DNA of 64,000 nucleotides, from contig JAILCC010000016.1 of assembly GCA_024680555.1 (NCBI GenBank), forward strand, positions 124,001-188,000, written 5' to 3'. Source of the stretch: a bacterium (GTDB lineage: Bacteria; Cyanobacteriota; Vampirovibrionia; Gastranaerophilales; JAILCC01). Below, in pieces: positions 7,371 to 17,460 of this stretch (its first letter is position 1; each line of letters starts with the position of its first letter). The notes under the pieces are model-generated. The model saw only the letters and a program-made list of their open reading frames with translations, searched no databases and had not been told where the DNA came from. Both the position numbers and the translations under genes were made by a program.

Positions 7371-9986
7371 TTATTCCATATTGGCTAATTTCGATTGAAC
7401 AGCACTTTTTACGTCAGCAAGTTTTGCTTGTACTTCCGACGAAGCTGAATTTATCTTGGATAAAATACTTTGCAATTCTTCTTTTGAAAGGTCTGCAGAC
7501 TGAATATAGTGTAGATATGTATTTGCAGGGCTTGCCTGATTTATAGCCTGCGTTAGAATACTTGTTACTTCGTCATCTGTATAGTATTTATCTTCAATTC
7601 CTTGCTGCAATATAGCCGATGTACCATCTTGCAATCCTAATCTTACAGACCTGTTAGCCGCATAACCGATAGCATTTAATAATCTGAGTAATGCTCGACC
7701 GGTTAAACCTGTTACACCTGTTGCCCTATCAGTATTATAAAGTTTCGGGTTTCCTTTCATTTCTTCAAAAGCAGATAGCGCTTGCGAAGTTAGTTTTGTT
7801 GTATCGGCATCCGTACCAACAGTACCATAATAAGTTATAATATCATCTATTGAAGCGTTATTGCTAACTGCTTTTGTTGATATATCTCTGTATACCTTAG
7901 ATTCCATCGCTTTTCTGACTCTTGATAAAAATTGGCTTTCCTGACTGCTTACAGTGCCATCACCGTCTAAATCCACATTGCAAGAAAATGCTTCCAAATC
8001 TTTGGCATCAAATTTTCCGTCATTATTTATATCAGTTTGGGCTGAATCCTGTATATATACCGCAAACATGTGGTTATAATAATCATCACCAGAACGGTGC
8101 CACCATGAATTATATTTCTCTGTGCTATCAGCCCAAGTGTCACTAAATTTTTCCATTTTTTCCGAAACGAATTTATATGCACCAGCTATACCTGCATAAC
8201 CAACTTTGTCAGGATTGTTTTTAATGAATTCTTGCGCTTCTGATACTTTTTTATAAATCTGCCCATTATTTGTCCTTAAATCACCTTCAGGCCATCCTGC
8301 TGTTAATAAACGCTCACGCCAATTACTATCTTGGGCAATAGAGGTTATATCTAAATTTCTGCGCAAATAAGCTACATTTCCGCCCAATTTAGCATAGTTT
8401 TCAATATCATCGAGAGTATAGCTGTTTGTATCGTTTAATACACCTGTTGAGATATACGTTTGCTTTCTTAATTCCATGGCAAATCTTGTCCTTGCGGAAG
8501 AATATGCATTGCCTTTTTCTTTTCGCTCATCGAGATTATTGGAAAGTTTTATATAATTCTCAAAAATTTGCAAATCTATCTTATCTACTCTGCCATCGCC
8601 TGTTACATCCATATATGTACCGAAGTTATTTTTCATATATTGAATACATGACTCTGCATTGCCGAATTTATCCCATAATTCGTTGAATTTGCAATCCAAA
8701 ATTTCTTTATATTCAGCCATGGTTTTAACTTCTTTTGATGCAGTCTGATTTGTTTGGCTCACTGCATTAGTTTCAGAGACTTCATCAGTTGCAGTTATTT
8801 CACTTACCGTTGTTGCGGCGTTAACATCGCTAACTTCTTGTGTCAGAGCTGTTTGCTGCGATTCTAAAGTATTACTCAAAGATGAGAGTGTTAATGAATT
8901 TGCCCTATAATCACTTTCAAGTTCCTCAATTGAAGATATCAGCTCCTCAATATCCGCAGAAAGTGATTTTATTTCCGCTTGCAAATCTGTTATCTCCGAC
9001 AATTTAGAATTGTCGTTATTATTTTGTGCTTCTTTTACGAGAGCATCTAATTCCGCTTGTTTTTCTTCGATTTTATTTTGTTTCGACTCAAGTTCTTTTT
9101 GTTTTGCGGAAATTTCTTCTTGAATTTCGTCCTGTTTATCATTAAGCTTGCTAATTTCAAGCTGAGTTAGTGCAATTGCAGCAGAAGATGAAGAATTATC
9201 TGAAACAGAAGTCTTGGTAATGTCTGATACAGTTGATGTCCCAGCAGTACTATTTACCGTATCTTCATTTGCTGCTTGCGAAGTATTATTTACACCATCT
9301 GCAGTTAAGCCCAATTGTGACATGAAAATGTTTTTAATACCTTCAGCATTTGCCTGCTCCGGCTCAAGCCAAATTGTTTCCGCAACTTTACCGTCCACAT
9401 ATTTTACAATACAAGGTTTATTTTGAGATGAACCGCCAAAAACCGAAGGAACTGCTTTTGTTTGAACATATTTAAAGTTTGCATAATCCTTTAAATCGTA
9501 CATTGTATCAAGTATGCAATTTTTATCATTCGTTACATTTACAAAGGAGCTAACGCCGCTTCCGCAATGTTCTACACTAACACCGACAAGAGTCATTAGA
9601 ACGAATGAAACACCCTGATTATTTTCCATTTCTTTCCTGAGTTTTCCATCGCTGCCGAGTCCGGAATATGTGTATTTCGTAATACTTTTTTGATATTCTT
9701 CTTTGGACATGCCTGATGTGCTATCGGCTGCGGTCGCACTATTAGAACTATCTGCCGCACTTGCTTTTGATAAATTATTTATATCAAAATCCGCATCCAA
9801 AGAAAGTTCTGCTTCTTCATCAACAGAATTCAAAAGGTTTGTTATTTCTGCAGCAATAGATTGATTCGCTACAGCAGCATCTTCTTCATCAATAACTCCG
9901 TCATTATTGACATCTAAATCCTCAAAAGACCTATCTGTTCCTGTTGTTTCGGCAAGACGCCCGAATAAAATTTTATCTATTTCCAT
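7371..9986 (-). CDS. Large EF-hand / thioredoxin-like / coiled-coil protein
   Basis: The product is 871 aa, unrecognised as a whole and without a signal peptide or membrane segment. The order is: an N-terminal MEIDKILF segment and EF-hand loop (DVNNDGVIDEED, residues 25-36); a thioredoxin-like stretch (about 120-225) with VKYVDGK but only isolated cysteines; a long coiled coil (about 275-385); a Ser/Thr-rich linker; and a helical C-terminal half with dockerin-like Ca2+ loops (DVTGDGRVDKID near 460, DINNDGKFDAKD and DLDGDGTVSSQE near 660-690). ATG 9986 was chosen because AGGA precedes it. A sigma-28-type promoter at 10019-10046 would start transcription near 10012, so upstream in-frame starts would not be transcribed. 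The 17852-19735 gene is a paralogue in its N-terminal architecture and its promoter. Confidence 0.75.
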   Translation of the reverse strand: MEIDKILFGRLAETTGTDRSFEDLDVNNDGVIDEEDAAVANQSIAAEITNLLNSVDEEAELSLDADFDINNLSKASAADSSNSATAADSTSGMSKEEYQKSITKYTYSGLGSDGKLRKEMENNQGVSFVLMTLVGVSVEHCGSGVSSFVNVTNDKNCILDTMYDLKDYANFKYVQTKAVPSVFGGSSQNKPCIVKYVDGKVAETIWLEPEQANAEGIKNIFMSQLGLTADGVNNTSQAANEDTVNSTAGTSTVSDITKTSVSDNSSSSAAIALTQLEISKLNDKQDEIQEEISAKQKELESKQNKIEEKQAELDALVKEAQNNNDNSKLSEITDLQAEIKSLSADIEELISSIEELESDYRANSLTLSSLSNTLESQQTALTQEVSDVNAATTVSEITATDEVSETNAVSQTNQTASKEVKTMAEYKEILDCKFNELWDKFGNAESCIQYMKNNFGTYMDVTGDGRVDKIDLQIFENYIKLSNNLDERKEKGNAYSSARTRFAMELRKQTYISTGVLNDTNSYTLDDIENYAKLGGNVAYLRRNLDITSIAQDSNWRERLLTAGWPEGDLRTNNGQIYKKVSEAQEFIKNNPDKVGYAGIAGAYKFVSEKMEKFSDTWADSTEKYNSWWHRSGDDYYNHMFAVYIQDSAQTDINNDGKFDAKDLEAFSCNVDLDGDGTVSSQESQFLSRVRKAMESKVYRDISTKAVSNNASIDDIITYYGTVGTDADTTKLTSQALSAFEEMKGNPKLYNTDRATGVTGLTGRALLRLLNAIGYAANRSVRLGLQDGTSAILQQGIEDKYYTDDEVTSILTQAINQASPANTYLHYIQSADLSKEELQSILSKINSASSEVQAKLADVKSAVQSKLANME

Positions 9987-10018
9987 GCCAAATTCCTGTA
10001 CTACTAAACTTATTAGAG

Positions 10019-10046
10019 TTATCGGCAAGTTGTAGCGCTAACTTTA
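10019..10046 (-). promoter_or_regulatory. Sigma-28 (FliA/SigD)-type promoter
   Basis: On the minus strand TAAAGTT is followed, 16 bases after the TAAA, by GCCGATAA. This matches the flagellar sigma-28 consensus (TAAA, about 15 bases, GCCGATAA). The predicted start near 10012 gives a 5' UTR of about 26 bases to the ATG at 9986. The same arrangement, with 15 bases, lies upstream of the paralogue at 19735. Confidence 0.8.
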
Positions 10047-10198
10047 GGGAAATTTCAAATTCAATGGTAAATTGTTACATTTCTTCATAATAGGCAAAAT
10101 AAAAAGCAATAAATTTGAGTATATTGTTTTTATATATTTAAGAGAGAAAAAATATCACATAGTACACTTCCCAAAACTACCCAAAGGAGAGAGTCATC

Positions 10199-10534
10199 AT
10201 GACAATTGCAGCATTGAATTGCAGGATGCTTACTTTGACATCCTACAAGGCTGATATTGAATTCCGTCTCCAAAGAATTATGGAGAAACGTCAATATCTG
10301 TCCTACAAGACAATCCAGATTGCAACAGCTAAATCAGACGCAATGCAAGCTGAAGACGAGTATCAACAATACATACTCGAACAACAAGAAAACGCTATCA
10401 ACTCGTTAGACAAAATCTTTGAAATGGATCAAAAGAACATTGAAACTCAACAACAAGCGGCTTCAACCGAATTAGAATCCATTCAAAAGTTGTTAAGCAA
10501 CAACGTTAAGAGCGAATTCAAATACAACGCTTAG
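10199..10534 (+). CDS. Small helical protein of unknown function
   Basis: The product is 111 aa with no signal peptide or membrane segment. After an N-terminal stretch (MTIAALNCRMLTLTSYKAD) the rest is Gln/Glu-rich and probably one or two long amphipathic helices (about residues 18-100). AAAGGAGAG precedes the ATG, which supports real translation. It is divergent from the sigma-28-promoted EF-hand gene across a 212-bp AT-rich region. I do not recognise the family. The helical pattern would suit an oligomer or a secretion-chaperone-like protein, but nothing in the sequence decides this. Codon use looks like that of a well expressed gene. Confidence 0.75.
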   Translation: MTIAALNCRMLTLTSYKADIEFRLQRIMEKRQYLSYKTIQIATAKSDAMQAEDEYQQYILEQQENAINSLDKIFEMDQKNIETQQQAASTELESIQKLLSNNVKSEFKYNA

Positions 10535-10563
10535 TGCTATAAATTTATTTTATAACTAGCACC
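10533..10563. terminator. Palindrome at the end of the 111-aa gene
   Basis: GTGCTATAAA and the downstream TTATAACTAGCAC form an imperfect hairpin overlapping the stop codon. No long T-run follows, so it may stabilise or pause RNA rather than end it efficiently. It could act in both directions between the convergent genes. Confidence 0.4.
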
Positions 10564-10609
10564 AAGCTGTTGAATCGCATCTTTGCGAGTCAGATTACAT
10601 TTGTGAGCT

Positions 10610-10954
10610 TTAATCGAAGCCCCACCCCTCAAAACTGCCTTCTTGACGCCACCAGTCAGGTGTCCGAGGTTGTCTTTCCGAAGGATCCGGTGAGGCAGGT
10701 TTTTGGCGTGTATTATCATAAAATGTACTATCGTTATTTCTTGGGGGGCGTTCAAGTTTTTTTAGGTTATCAGGAATAGTTTTGTTGTAATCGCACACAT
10801 CGTTTTTTAAATTTTGATTATTGTTTTGTAAAAACAGAGATGATGTAGAATATGTTGTATAACCTTGCCCTCCATGCATATAAGAAGAAGCAAATACCTC
10901 TTGAGAATACATCACAAGAGGTATTATAAAAAGTATAAAGAATAACCATCTCAT
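10610..10954 (-). CDS. Small secreted protein of unknown function
   Basis: The product is 114 aa. It has an evident signal peptide (MRWLFFILFIIPLVMYSQEVFA, cleavage near residue 22), then a mature domain rich in Gly, Tyr, Asn and Pro that ends in a Pro/Arg/Trp-rich tail (TPDWWRQEGSFEGWGFD). No cysteine pair or domain was recognised. The Shine-Dalgarno sequence is weak (GGGTGA before the ATG). A competing plus-strand frame (10570-10779) has no such features and is probably a shadow. It is probably exported to the periplasm or cell surface. Confidence 0.55.
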   Translation of the reverse strand: MRWLFFILFIIPLVMYSQEVFASSYMHGGQGYTTYSTSSLFLQNNNQNLKNDVCDYNKTIPDNLKKLERPPRNNDSTFYDNTRQKPASPDPSERQPRTPDWWRQEGSFEGWGFD

Positions 10955-11029
10955 TTGTTATCACCCAATATCACTAACATGTCCAAAACTAACACATGCC
11001 GGATGATATTTTATCGGTCAATCGGACAA

Positions 11030-11359
11030 CTATTTTGAGAATAAAGTGTTAAGGTCTTTTTTAATAGTATTTACTTGGTTTTTCTTTGCGTTAACTTTTG
11101 CTTGTTGAGCAGCTTGTTGTTTTTTGATTTTTGCTTGTTGTGCTTCTTGTTGCTTTTTAAGTTCTGCTTTTTGTGCGTTAACTGCATTTTTCGGTGCATT
11201 TTTTACATCGTTAACAGCGTTCTTTGTAGAAGTTTTTACGTTGTTAACATCAGATTTTACAGCTTTTTCAGTATTTGAGAATATCCACCAAGCGTGTGAA
11301 GGTGCTTGAATAGCAGTTAAACCTAAAACTAATGCTGTAATAATTAAAGCTCTTTTCAT
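11030..11359 (-). CDS. Small secreted Lys/Gln/Ala-rich protein
   Basis: The product is 109 aa. A signal peptide (MKRALIITALVLGLTAIQAPSHA) precedes a short Trp-containing stretch and a highly charged mature region (about residues 30-100) with runs such as KKQQEAQQAKIKKQQAAQQAK. This looks like one long helix or coiled coil. ATG 11359 was chosen because GGAGG lies 8 bases upstream; the in-frame ATG five codons earlier overlaps that Shine-Dalgarno sequence. A good sigma-70 promoter (TTGATA-17-TATAGT) lies just upstream. It may be a periplasmic structural or lipoprotein-like protein; the function is unknown. Confidence 0.75.
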   Translation of the reverse strand: MKRALIITALVLGLTAIQAPSHAWWIFSNTEKAVKSDVNNVKTSTKNAVNDVKNAPKNAVNAQKAELKKQQEAQQAKIKKQQAAQQAKVNAKKNQVNTIKKDLNTLFSK

Positions 11360-11391
11360 TGTGAAATCCTCCATAAATTTATCACGACACC

Positions 11392-11420
11392 ACTATAGCA
11401 AGATAACGATTTCATATCAA
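11392..11420 (-). promoter_or_regulatory. Sigma-70-type promoter for the 109-aa secreted protein
   Basis: On the minus strand TTGATA (11420-11415), a 17-base spacer and TATAGT (11397-11392) form a near-consensus promoter. The predicted start is about 11385, some 26 bases before the ATG at 11359. Confidence 0.7.
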
Positions 11421-11518
11421 GCATGGTTCAATAAAAAATTACCGAACCGGCTGATTTTACATGTTAGACATAAAAGAGAATGCGTGCTAACTTAGAGGAA
11501 AAAGGGAGAGGTTACACA

Positions 11519-12721
11519 ATGAAAAAAATACTTATACTCAGCATACTGCTCGTTATGGCAAGCATTTCTGGCTGTGGAAAAAACCAGAACACCATGCCCC
11601 AAGCAATTGTTGATACCAAAGAAGTTAAAATTGAACAAATCATAGAAGAAATTGAATCTACCGGCAGAATTAATGCAGAATATGACGTCAGCGTTGTTGC
11701 CAGAATTGACGGATACTTGGAAAAGAAATTTTTTGAGGAAGGTTCATTCGTAAAAAAAGGTGACCTTCTATTTCAAATAGAGCCGTACACCTATGCCGCA
11801 AAAGTAAACGAAGCAGCAGCAAATTTAAGAAACGCAGAAGCCTCACTAAAAGACTCATCCAAAAACCTTATTCGGGCGGAGCAGCTCGTAAAAGACGATT
11901 ATATCAGCAGAGCAGACTATGATGGAACTTTGGCAGTAAGAGACAGAGACAGAGCCACGGTTGACTCAGCCAAAGCCGCTCTTACTCAAGCCAGAATAAA
12001 CTACGGATATACCAAAATTTATTCACCTATAGCAGGTAAAATCGGTAGAATATACATTACCGCAGGAAACTACGTTACCCCATCCAGCGGAACACTTGCC
12101 ACTATAGTAAGCTTAGAACCCATTATGGTTGACTTTTCATTAAAGAGTAAACAGTACCTCGCCTTGAAAAAATCGTCAAAAACCGACGACTTATCCGATA
12201 TCAGTATTGAAATAACCCTATCGGATGACAGCATTTATCCCCAAAGAGGAAAAATCAAATTCATTAACAACACTATTGACGAAACATCCGGAACTGTAGA
12301 AGTTCGTGCGGAATTCAATAACGAAAAGAACCTACTTGTTCCGGGAGACTTTGTTGCGGTAAAAGCATACCTCGACACCCCCAAAAATGTTATGCTTGTA
12401 CCGCAAGAAGCAGTTGTACAAACCGAAAACGGCAAATATCTTTATGTAATAGATAAAGATAAAATTGCCCACAAAAAAGACGTCGTTGCCGACGAGGACT
12501 ACAAAGGAAATTGGATAGTAACAGAAGGGCTTGAAGAAGGTGAACAAGTAGCCGTAACCGGCTTGCAATATATGGTTGATGGCGGGAAAGTAACACTGCA
12601 ATCCGAATTAAAAGCTCAACATGCACAAGAAAGCGAAATTCAAGAAGTCGGAAAACAGTCTTTCTTTCACAAAGTTTTCAAAAAAATAAAAAAAGCAGTG
12701 AAAAAAATATTAGGAAAATAA
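11519..12721 (+). CDS. RND efflux periplasmic adaptor (membrane fusion) lipoprotein
   Basis: The product is 400 aa, HlyD/AcrA type. It begins with a lipoprotein signal (lipobox ISGC near residue 18). It continues with the barrel-sandwich/lipoyl half motif, an alpha-hairpin (about residues 85-160), the second lipoyl half (YTKIYSPIAGKIG) and the beta-barrel domain (TLATIVSLEPIMVDFS, PGDFVAVKAYL). A basic C-terminal tail (VFKKIKKAVKKILG) is unusual. The adaptor links the inner-membrane pump to the TolC channel. ATG 11519 was chosen because GGGAGAGG lies upstream. The pump gene starts 3 bases after the stop. AcrA is the closest functional model; the substrate is unknown. Confidence 0.92.
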   Translation: MKKILILSILLVMASISGCGKNQNTMPQAIVDTKEVKIEQIIEEIESTGRINAEYDVSVVARIDGYLEKKFFEEGSFVKKGDLLFQIEPYTYAAKVNEAAANLRNAEASLKDSSKNLIRAEQLVKDDYISRADYDGTLAVRDRDRATVDSAKAALTQARINYGYTKIYSPIAGKIGRIYITAGNYVTPSSGTLATIVSLEPIMVDFSLKSKQYLALKKSSKTDDLSDISIEITLSDDSIYPQRGKIKFINNTIDETSGTVEVRAEFNNEKNLLVPGDFVAVKAYLDTPKNVMLVPQEAVVQTENGKYLYVIDKDKIAHKKDVVADEDYKGNWIVTEGLEEGEQVAVTGLQYMVDGGKVTLQSELKAQHAQESEIQEVGKQSFFHKVFKKIKKAVKKILGK

Positions 12722-12724
12722 CAA

Positions 12725-15700
12725 ATGAACAGTGATTTTTTCATAAACAGACCGAGATTTGCGATTGTCATATCGTTATTCATAACCCTATTGGGGTTGC
12801 TTTCAATGACATATTTGAAGTTGGAAAAATACCCTCAAGTCACACCTCCGCAAGTTACGGTAAGGGCAACATACCCCGGTGCAAGTGCGGATGTAATTGA
12901 AACTACGGTTGCATCGGTTATTGAAGAACAAGTCAACGGTGTAGAAAACATGTCTTACATGAGTTCTTCAAGCTACGATGGTTCTTATGTTTTAAAGGTT
13001 TTCTTTAAGGTAGGAACCAACAAAGATATGGCTCTTATAAATGTTCAGAACCGTATTTCGCAGGTAATGTCAAGATTACCGGAAGAAGTTACTCGGCAGG
13101 GCTTAGTTTCCAAAAACCAAACCAACGGCGGCGGCGCACTAATCGGAAGCCTTTCTTCACCAAACGGTCAGTATTCCACACTATATTTAGGCAACTATGC
13201 ATCAATTTATATTAAAGATGAATTGCTTCGTGTTCCGGGTGTAGGCGAAATAAGCGTATTTGGCGCAGGTGATTACGGAATGCGTATTTGGATGAACCCT
13301 CAAAAAATGGCAAGTTTGGGTGTATCCGCTGCGGATATTTCCGAAGCAATCAGATCGCAAAACGTACAAGTACCGGCGGGTTCATTGGGTGTTGAACCTA
13401 TGAGCGATACCCAAAAAATGCAATTTACACTCAGAACAAAAGGCAGACTGACAAATCCGGAAGAATTTGAAAATATTATAATCAAATCAAGTCCATCCGG
13501 AGCAAACATAAAAATTAAAGATGTTGCCCGAGTAGAACTAGGCTCTCAAGATTATACAAAATCAGGTCGTTTAAGTGGAAGGCCTACGGCGCTAATTCAG
13601 GTTATTCCTCTTCCGGATGCCAATATTATTGATGTTGCAAACGGATGCAGGGATAAAATGGAGGAAATATCCAAAACTCTGCCTGATGGAATGAAGCTCC
13701 AAGTTGTTCACGATGAGACCGAATACATTAAAGAATCGCTTAAAGAGGTTGTAAAGTCCATTTTTGAAGCAACATTGATTGTTGTTATTATGACTTACAT
13801 TTTCTTGGGAACATTCAGAGCAACAATTATCCCTATTATCGCAATTCCTATTTCTTTAATAGGTTCATTGATTGTTCTTCCGTTCTTGGGAATGTCTATT
13901 AACACACTGATTTTGTTTGCAATGGTGCTTTCCGTCGGAACAGTTGTCGATGACGCCATTGTTGTAATTGAAAACGTAGAGCGGCATATATCATCTGGCT
14001 TAGATAAAAAACAAGCAGCAATAACATCAATGCGGGAAGTTGGTGGCGCACTGGTCGCAATAGCCATGGTGCTTATGGCGGTATTCGTCCCGATGGCATT
14101 TATCCCCGGACTTAGCGGACTTATGTACAAGCAATTTGCTGTTTGTATTGCTACTTCCGTTGCCCTGTCGGCAGTTGTTGCCTTGACTTTGTCACCTGCA
14201 ATGTGTGCAATTATTTTAAAAGAGAATGTGCAGAAGATAAAACCAATTTTGTGGTTTGAGGAAAATTTCAGAAAGCTCACTGCTTTTTATATGAAACTTA
14301 CAAAGTTTTTTGTATACAACACAAAATGGGCAATAATAACATACGTTTCCGTTGTAATCAGTATGCTTATAATGTATCATTTCTTACCTACAGGCCTTAT
14401 TCCAGAAGAAGACCAAGGTGCTGTTGTAGCTCAAATCATTTTGCCTGACGGAGCATCTGTTCCAAGAACAACCGCAGTTGTAAAAAAGATGGAGGACTAT
14501 TTATTAAAGAATAAATACATTAAAAGAACGGTATTTTTCACTGGAATTAACGGTTCTAATACAGCGATGGGCTTTGTTGAATTAACGGATTACAAAACAA
14601 GAAAATCAAGTAAGGCTTCCGCTGCGGCTCTGGCAAAAGAATTTTCGGGAGTGTTTTACGGCATGATACCGGAAGCCAGTGTTCACGTATTCTTGCCACC
14701 GGCAATTCCGGGCATGAGCTTGATAGGCGGCTTGGAGTTTCAAATGCTTGATAAAACGGGTGAACGCTCGCCGCAAGAAATTCTCAGGTTGGCTAATAAA
14801 TTAATTGCCTCCGCAAATGCAAACCCGAAATTGGAAAGAGTTTATACCTCGTATCAGGCAAACTTGCCTCAATACATTGTGGAAGTAGATGAACAAAAAG
14901 CGTTGGCGCAAGGAATTACGCTCACCAACTTATACTCCACCTTAGCGGCGCAATTTGGAAGTTCTTATGTCAATGACTTTAATTTGTACGGTCGTATATT
15001 CAGAGTCTATATTCAAGCAGAAGACGAGTTCAGAAAGAACCCCTCAAGCTTGCAAGACATTTACGCACAAAGTATTAATGGAAAAATGGTACCCATGCAA
15101 ACCATGGCAAAACTTATACCGACAGTAGGTACACCCGCCCTAACAAGATTCAACCTATATAAATCAGCTCAAATACAAGGTAGCCCGAGAGGTAAAACAA
15201 GTTCCGGACAAGCAATGAAAGAAATGGAAAAAGCCCTGAAAGAAAACTTGCCTAAAGATGTTGGATTTGCATGGTCAGGTCAATCACTGCAAGAACTTGA
15301 AGCAGCCGGCATGACACTTATTGTTATCTTTTTGGCCCTTTTGTTTGTATATCTGTTCCTTGTTGCATTATACGAAAGCTGGTCTATCCCTATTGCTGTA
15401 CTTTTGATTTCTCCGATAGCTGCGGCAGGTGCGTTCGCATTCCAGTTGATTACAAAGCAGGCATTCAACATATACTCGCAGGTGGGTATGATTATGCTTA
15501 TCGGTTTGGCTGCAAAACAAGCAATTTTGATTGTTGAATTTGCAAAAGATTATCACGAAAAAGAGGGATACAGTATTCACTATGCGGCGATGAAAGCTGC
15601 CAGCCTGCGTTTTAGGGCGGTTATTATGACCTCTGTTTCATTCATACTCGGTATTGTACCATTGTTGCTTGCAACAGGCGCAGGGGCGGAAAGCCGTATT

Positions 15701-15844
15701 TCAGTAGGTGTTACCGTATTTGGAGGAATGCTAGTAGCGTGTGTATTCGGTACGCTAATGGTTCCTGCTTTTTATGTAATTATTCAGTCAATAACAAATA
15801 GGTTCATGAAGACTCCCGAGCAAGCGAGGGAAGAGGTAGATTAA
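12725..15844 (+). CDS. RND multidrug efflux permease (HAE1/AcrB family)
   Basis: The product is 1039 aa, the normal length for an AcrB-type proton-driven drug exporter of the inner membrane. The repeat structure (TM1, a large porter loop, TM2-6, then TM7, a second loop, TM8-12) is visible. The TM4 proton-relay aspartates are in [17 protein letters not shown], and the matching TM10 lysine is in [14 protein letters not shown]. The N-terminal [15 protein letters not shown] and [17 protein letters not shown] segments are family hallmarks. It lies between the adaptor and TolC genes and overlaps tolC by one base (TAATG), which implies tight co-expression. The substrates cannot be predicted. Confidence 0.96.
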   Translation: MNSDFFINRPRFAIVISLFITLLGLLSMTYLKLEKYPQVTPPQVTVRATYPGASADVIETTVASVIEEQVNGVENMSYMSSSSYDGSYVLKVFFKVGTNKDMALINVQNRISQVMSRLPEEVTRQGLVSKNQTNGGGALIGSLSSPNGQYSTLYLGNYASIYIKDELLRVPGVGEISVFGAGDYGMRIWMNPQKMASLGVSAADISEAIRSQNVQVPAGSLGVEPMSDTQKMQFTLRTKGRLTNPEEFENIIIKSSPSGANIKIKDVARVELGSQDYTKSGRLSGRPTALIQVIPLPDANIIDVANGCRDKMEEISKTLPDGMKLQVVHDETEYIKESLKEVVKSIFEATLIVVIMTYIFLGTFRATIIPIIAIPISLIGSLIVLPFLGMSINTLILFAMVLSVGTVVDDAIVVIENVERHISSGLDKKQAAITSMREVGGALVAIAMVLMAVFVPMAFIPGLSGLMYKQFAVCIATSVALSAVVALTLSPAMCAIILKENVQKIKPILWFEENFRKLTAFYMKLTKFFVYNTKWAIITYVSVVISMLIMYHFLPTGLIPEEDQGAVVAQIILPDGASVPRTTAVVKKMEDYLLKNKYIKRTVFFTGINGSNTAMGFVELTDYKTRKSSKASAAALAKEFSGVFYGMIPEASVHVFLPPAIPGMSLIGGLEFQMLDKTGERSPQEILRLANKLIASANANPKLERVYTSYQANLPQYIVEVDEQKALAQGITLTNLYSTLAAQFGSSYVNDFNLYGRIFRVYIQAEDEFRKNPSSLQDIYAQSINGKMVPMQTMAKLIPTVGTPALTRFNLYKSAQIQGSPRGKTSSGQAMKEMEKALKENLPKDVGFAWSGQSLQELEAAGMTLIVIFLALLFVYLFLVALYESWSIPIAVLLISPIAAAGAFAFQLITKQAFNIYSQVGMIMLIGLAAKQAILIVEFAKDYHEKEGYSIHYAAMKAASLRFRAVIMTSVSFILGIVPLLLATGAGAESRISVGVTVFGGMLVACVFGTLMVPAFYVIIQSITNRFMKTPEQAREEVD

Positions 15845-17460
15845 TGAAAAAAATTTTAATATCTGCGCTTCTGATAAGTGTTATCTGTATGGGTAATGCT
15901 GATGCAAAGGTACTATTTCGGAAAAATAAACTAACTGATGAAGCGGTATTTAGGCAGCAAAAAACGCAACCTGAGAAAAAAACAAGCAGATTTTTCAGAA
16001 AGAAAAATCGTTCTGAACGTAGCATACAAAATGTTTCCGATGTGATAACAGAAGAAAAACCTCTTGGACAGGAGATACAGAAAGATGAATTGTATGCCGA
16101 AAAGCAAAAAGCAATTGACGATGCAAATAAAGACTTAAACATCAATAACGGAGTTGTTCAAGGTCAAATACAAAAAGATAAAGCCGATGCGAGCAACATA
16201 CAGACGATAGAGGGGGGAATAGATGAAACGGTTATCCTTTCACTCGATGACTGTGTAAAAAAGGCTCTTGAAAACAATCCGCAAATTCGTTCCGCATTTA
16301 ATAATTCCGAAATATATAGAACAAAAATCGGACAAGCATGGGCAAACTATTTTCCGACATTCAACATTTCAAGCGGATATACAAGAAATCGTTTTTTTTC
16401 TCTAAACTTTTCCGTTCCCCAAAGATATTATAATTACTTCAATGCCATGGACGGAAATCTGTCAATGCTTTTATTTGACTTCGGAAAAACTAAAGCAACC
16501 GCAGACATGTCGAAGAAAGCTTATGAATCAACATTGGCAAATCTTGATGAAACAATAAACACGATTATCTACGATGTTAAAGAGGCGTATTACTCACTAT
16601 TGCATGCCATTGAAAAGCAAAATGTTTATGCTGATTCGGTTCAAAGTTACGAATTGCAACTAAAACAAGCAGAAGCATTCTACTTAATCGGAACAAAACC
16701 CAAAATTGATGTCACCATGGCACAATACAATCTCGGGAACGCACAACTTGGATATATTAAAGCATCAAACGAGGTAAAATTGGCAACAGCGCAGCTGAAT
16801 AACGCTATGGGTGTGCCGGAAGAAAACAATTATAAAATTCTTGATAAATTGGATATGAAACAGTACGAGTACGGCTTTGACGGTTTAATTCAAAAAGCGT
16901 ACGAAAAAAGACCGGAATTGATTTCTTACCGAAAAAAAGCAAAATCATCAGAAATGATGCTTAGGGCTGCCAAACGTGCTTTCTTGCCCAATATCGAAGG
17001 TGTCGGAGCTTATCAAGTTGGCGGCGGGGCGCACTTTAGCGATGATTACGGCTGGACTGTCGGAGCACAAATCGTTTATGCAAACACAAACCTGATGCTT
17101 ATGAAAAAGCAAATTGACGAAGCAAAAGCCACTCACAAAAAAGATGTGGCTGACCTCGATATAATTGAACAAAATGTATACTTACAAGTTAAACAAGCTG
17201 TAATAAATCTTAAAAATGCACAAGAAAGCATTCCTGTTACGGCACTTTCTTTAAAACATGCACAAGAGCAATATCGCCTTGCCAGTGGGAGATACAGCGC
17301 AGGGGCAGGTGATGCAATAGAATTAAAAGATTCCGAAATAACATATCGTAATGCAAGACTTGACTATTTGACTACATTGTTGCAATATAATGTCAGCGTT
17401 GCAAATCTTGAGAGAGTTGTTGGAGCAAAACTGCAAGAGATAGAGATTGAAGAAAAATGA
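15844..17460 (+). CDS. TolC-family outer-membrane efflux protein
   Basis: The product is 538 aa. A signal peptide (ending GNADA) is followed by an unusual charged, Lys/Glu-rich extension of about 110 residues. The OEP channel domain then starts near residue 130 (VILSLDDCVKKALENNPQIRSAF), with the two repeats of long helices and strand pairs typical of TolC trimers. It completes the tripartite pump with the two genes upstream. The N-terminal extension is longer than in standard TolC and may contact the cell wall or periplasmic partners (inference). The stop overlaps the next short ORF by 4 bases (ATGA). Confidence 0.92.
   Translation: MKKILISALLISVICMGNADAKVLFRKNKLTDEAVFRQQKTQPEKKTSRFFRKKNRSERSIQNVSDVITEEKPLGQEIQKDELYAEKQKAIDDANKDLNINNGVVQGQIQKDKADASNIQTIEGGIDETVILSLDDCVKKALENNPQIRSAFNNSEIYRTKIGQAWANYFPTFNISSGYTRNRFFSLNFSVPQRYYNYFNAMDGNLSMLLFDFGKTKATADMSKKAYESTLANLDETINTIIYDVKEAYYSLLHAIEKQNVYADSVQSYELQLKQAEAFYLIGTKPKIDVTMAQYNLGNAQLGYIKASNEVKLATAQLNNAMGVPEENNYKILDKLDMKQYEYGFDGLIQKAYEKRPELISYRKKAKSSEMMLRAAKRAFLPNIEGVGAYQVGGGAHFSDDYGWTVGAQIVYANTNLMLMKKQIDEAKATHKKDVADLDIIEQNVYLQVKQAVINLKNAQESIPVTALSLKHAQEQYRLASGRYSAGAGDAIELKDSEITYRNARLDYLTTLLQYNVSVANLERVVGAKLQEIEIEEK

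Noticed and set aside
10199..10534. Flagellar chaperone or FliJ-type identity for the 111-aa helical protein
   Set aside because: Only helix composition supports it; no family motif was seen and its promoter is not of sigma-28 type.
10537..10779. Small frames opposite the secreted 114-aa gene
   Set aside because: The 114-aa frame has a signal peptide; the others have no supporting feature.
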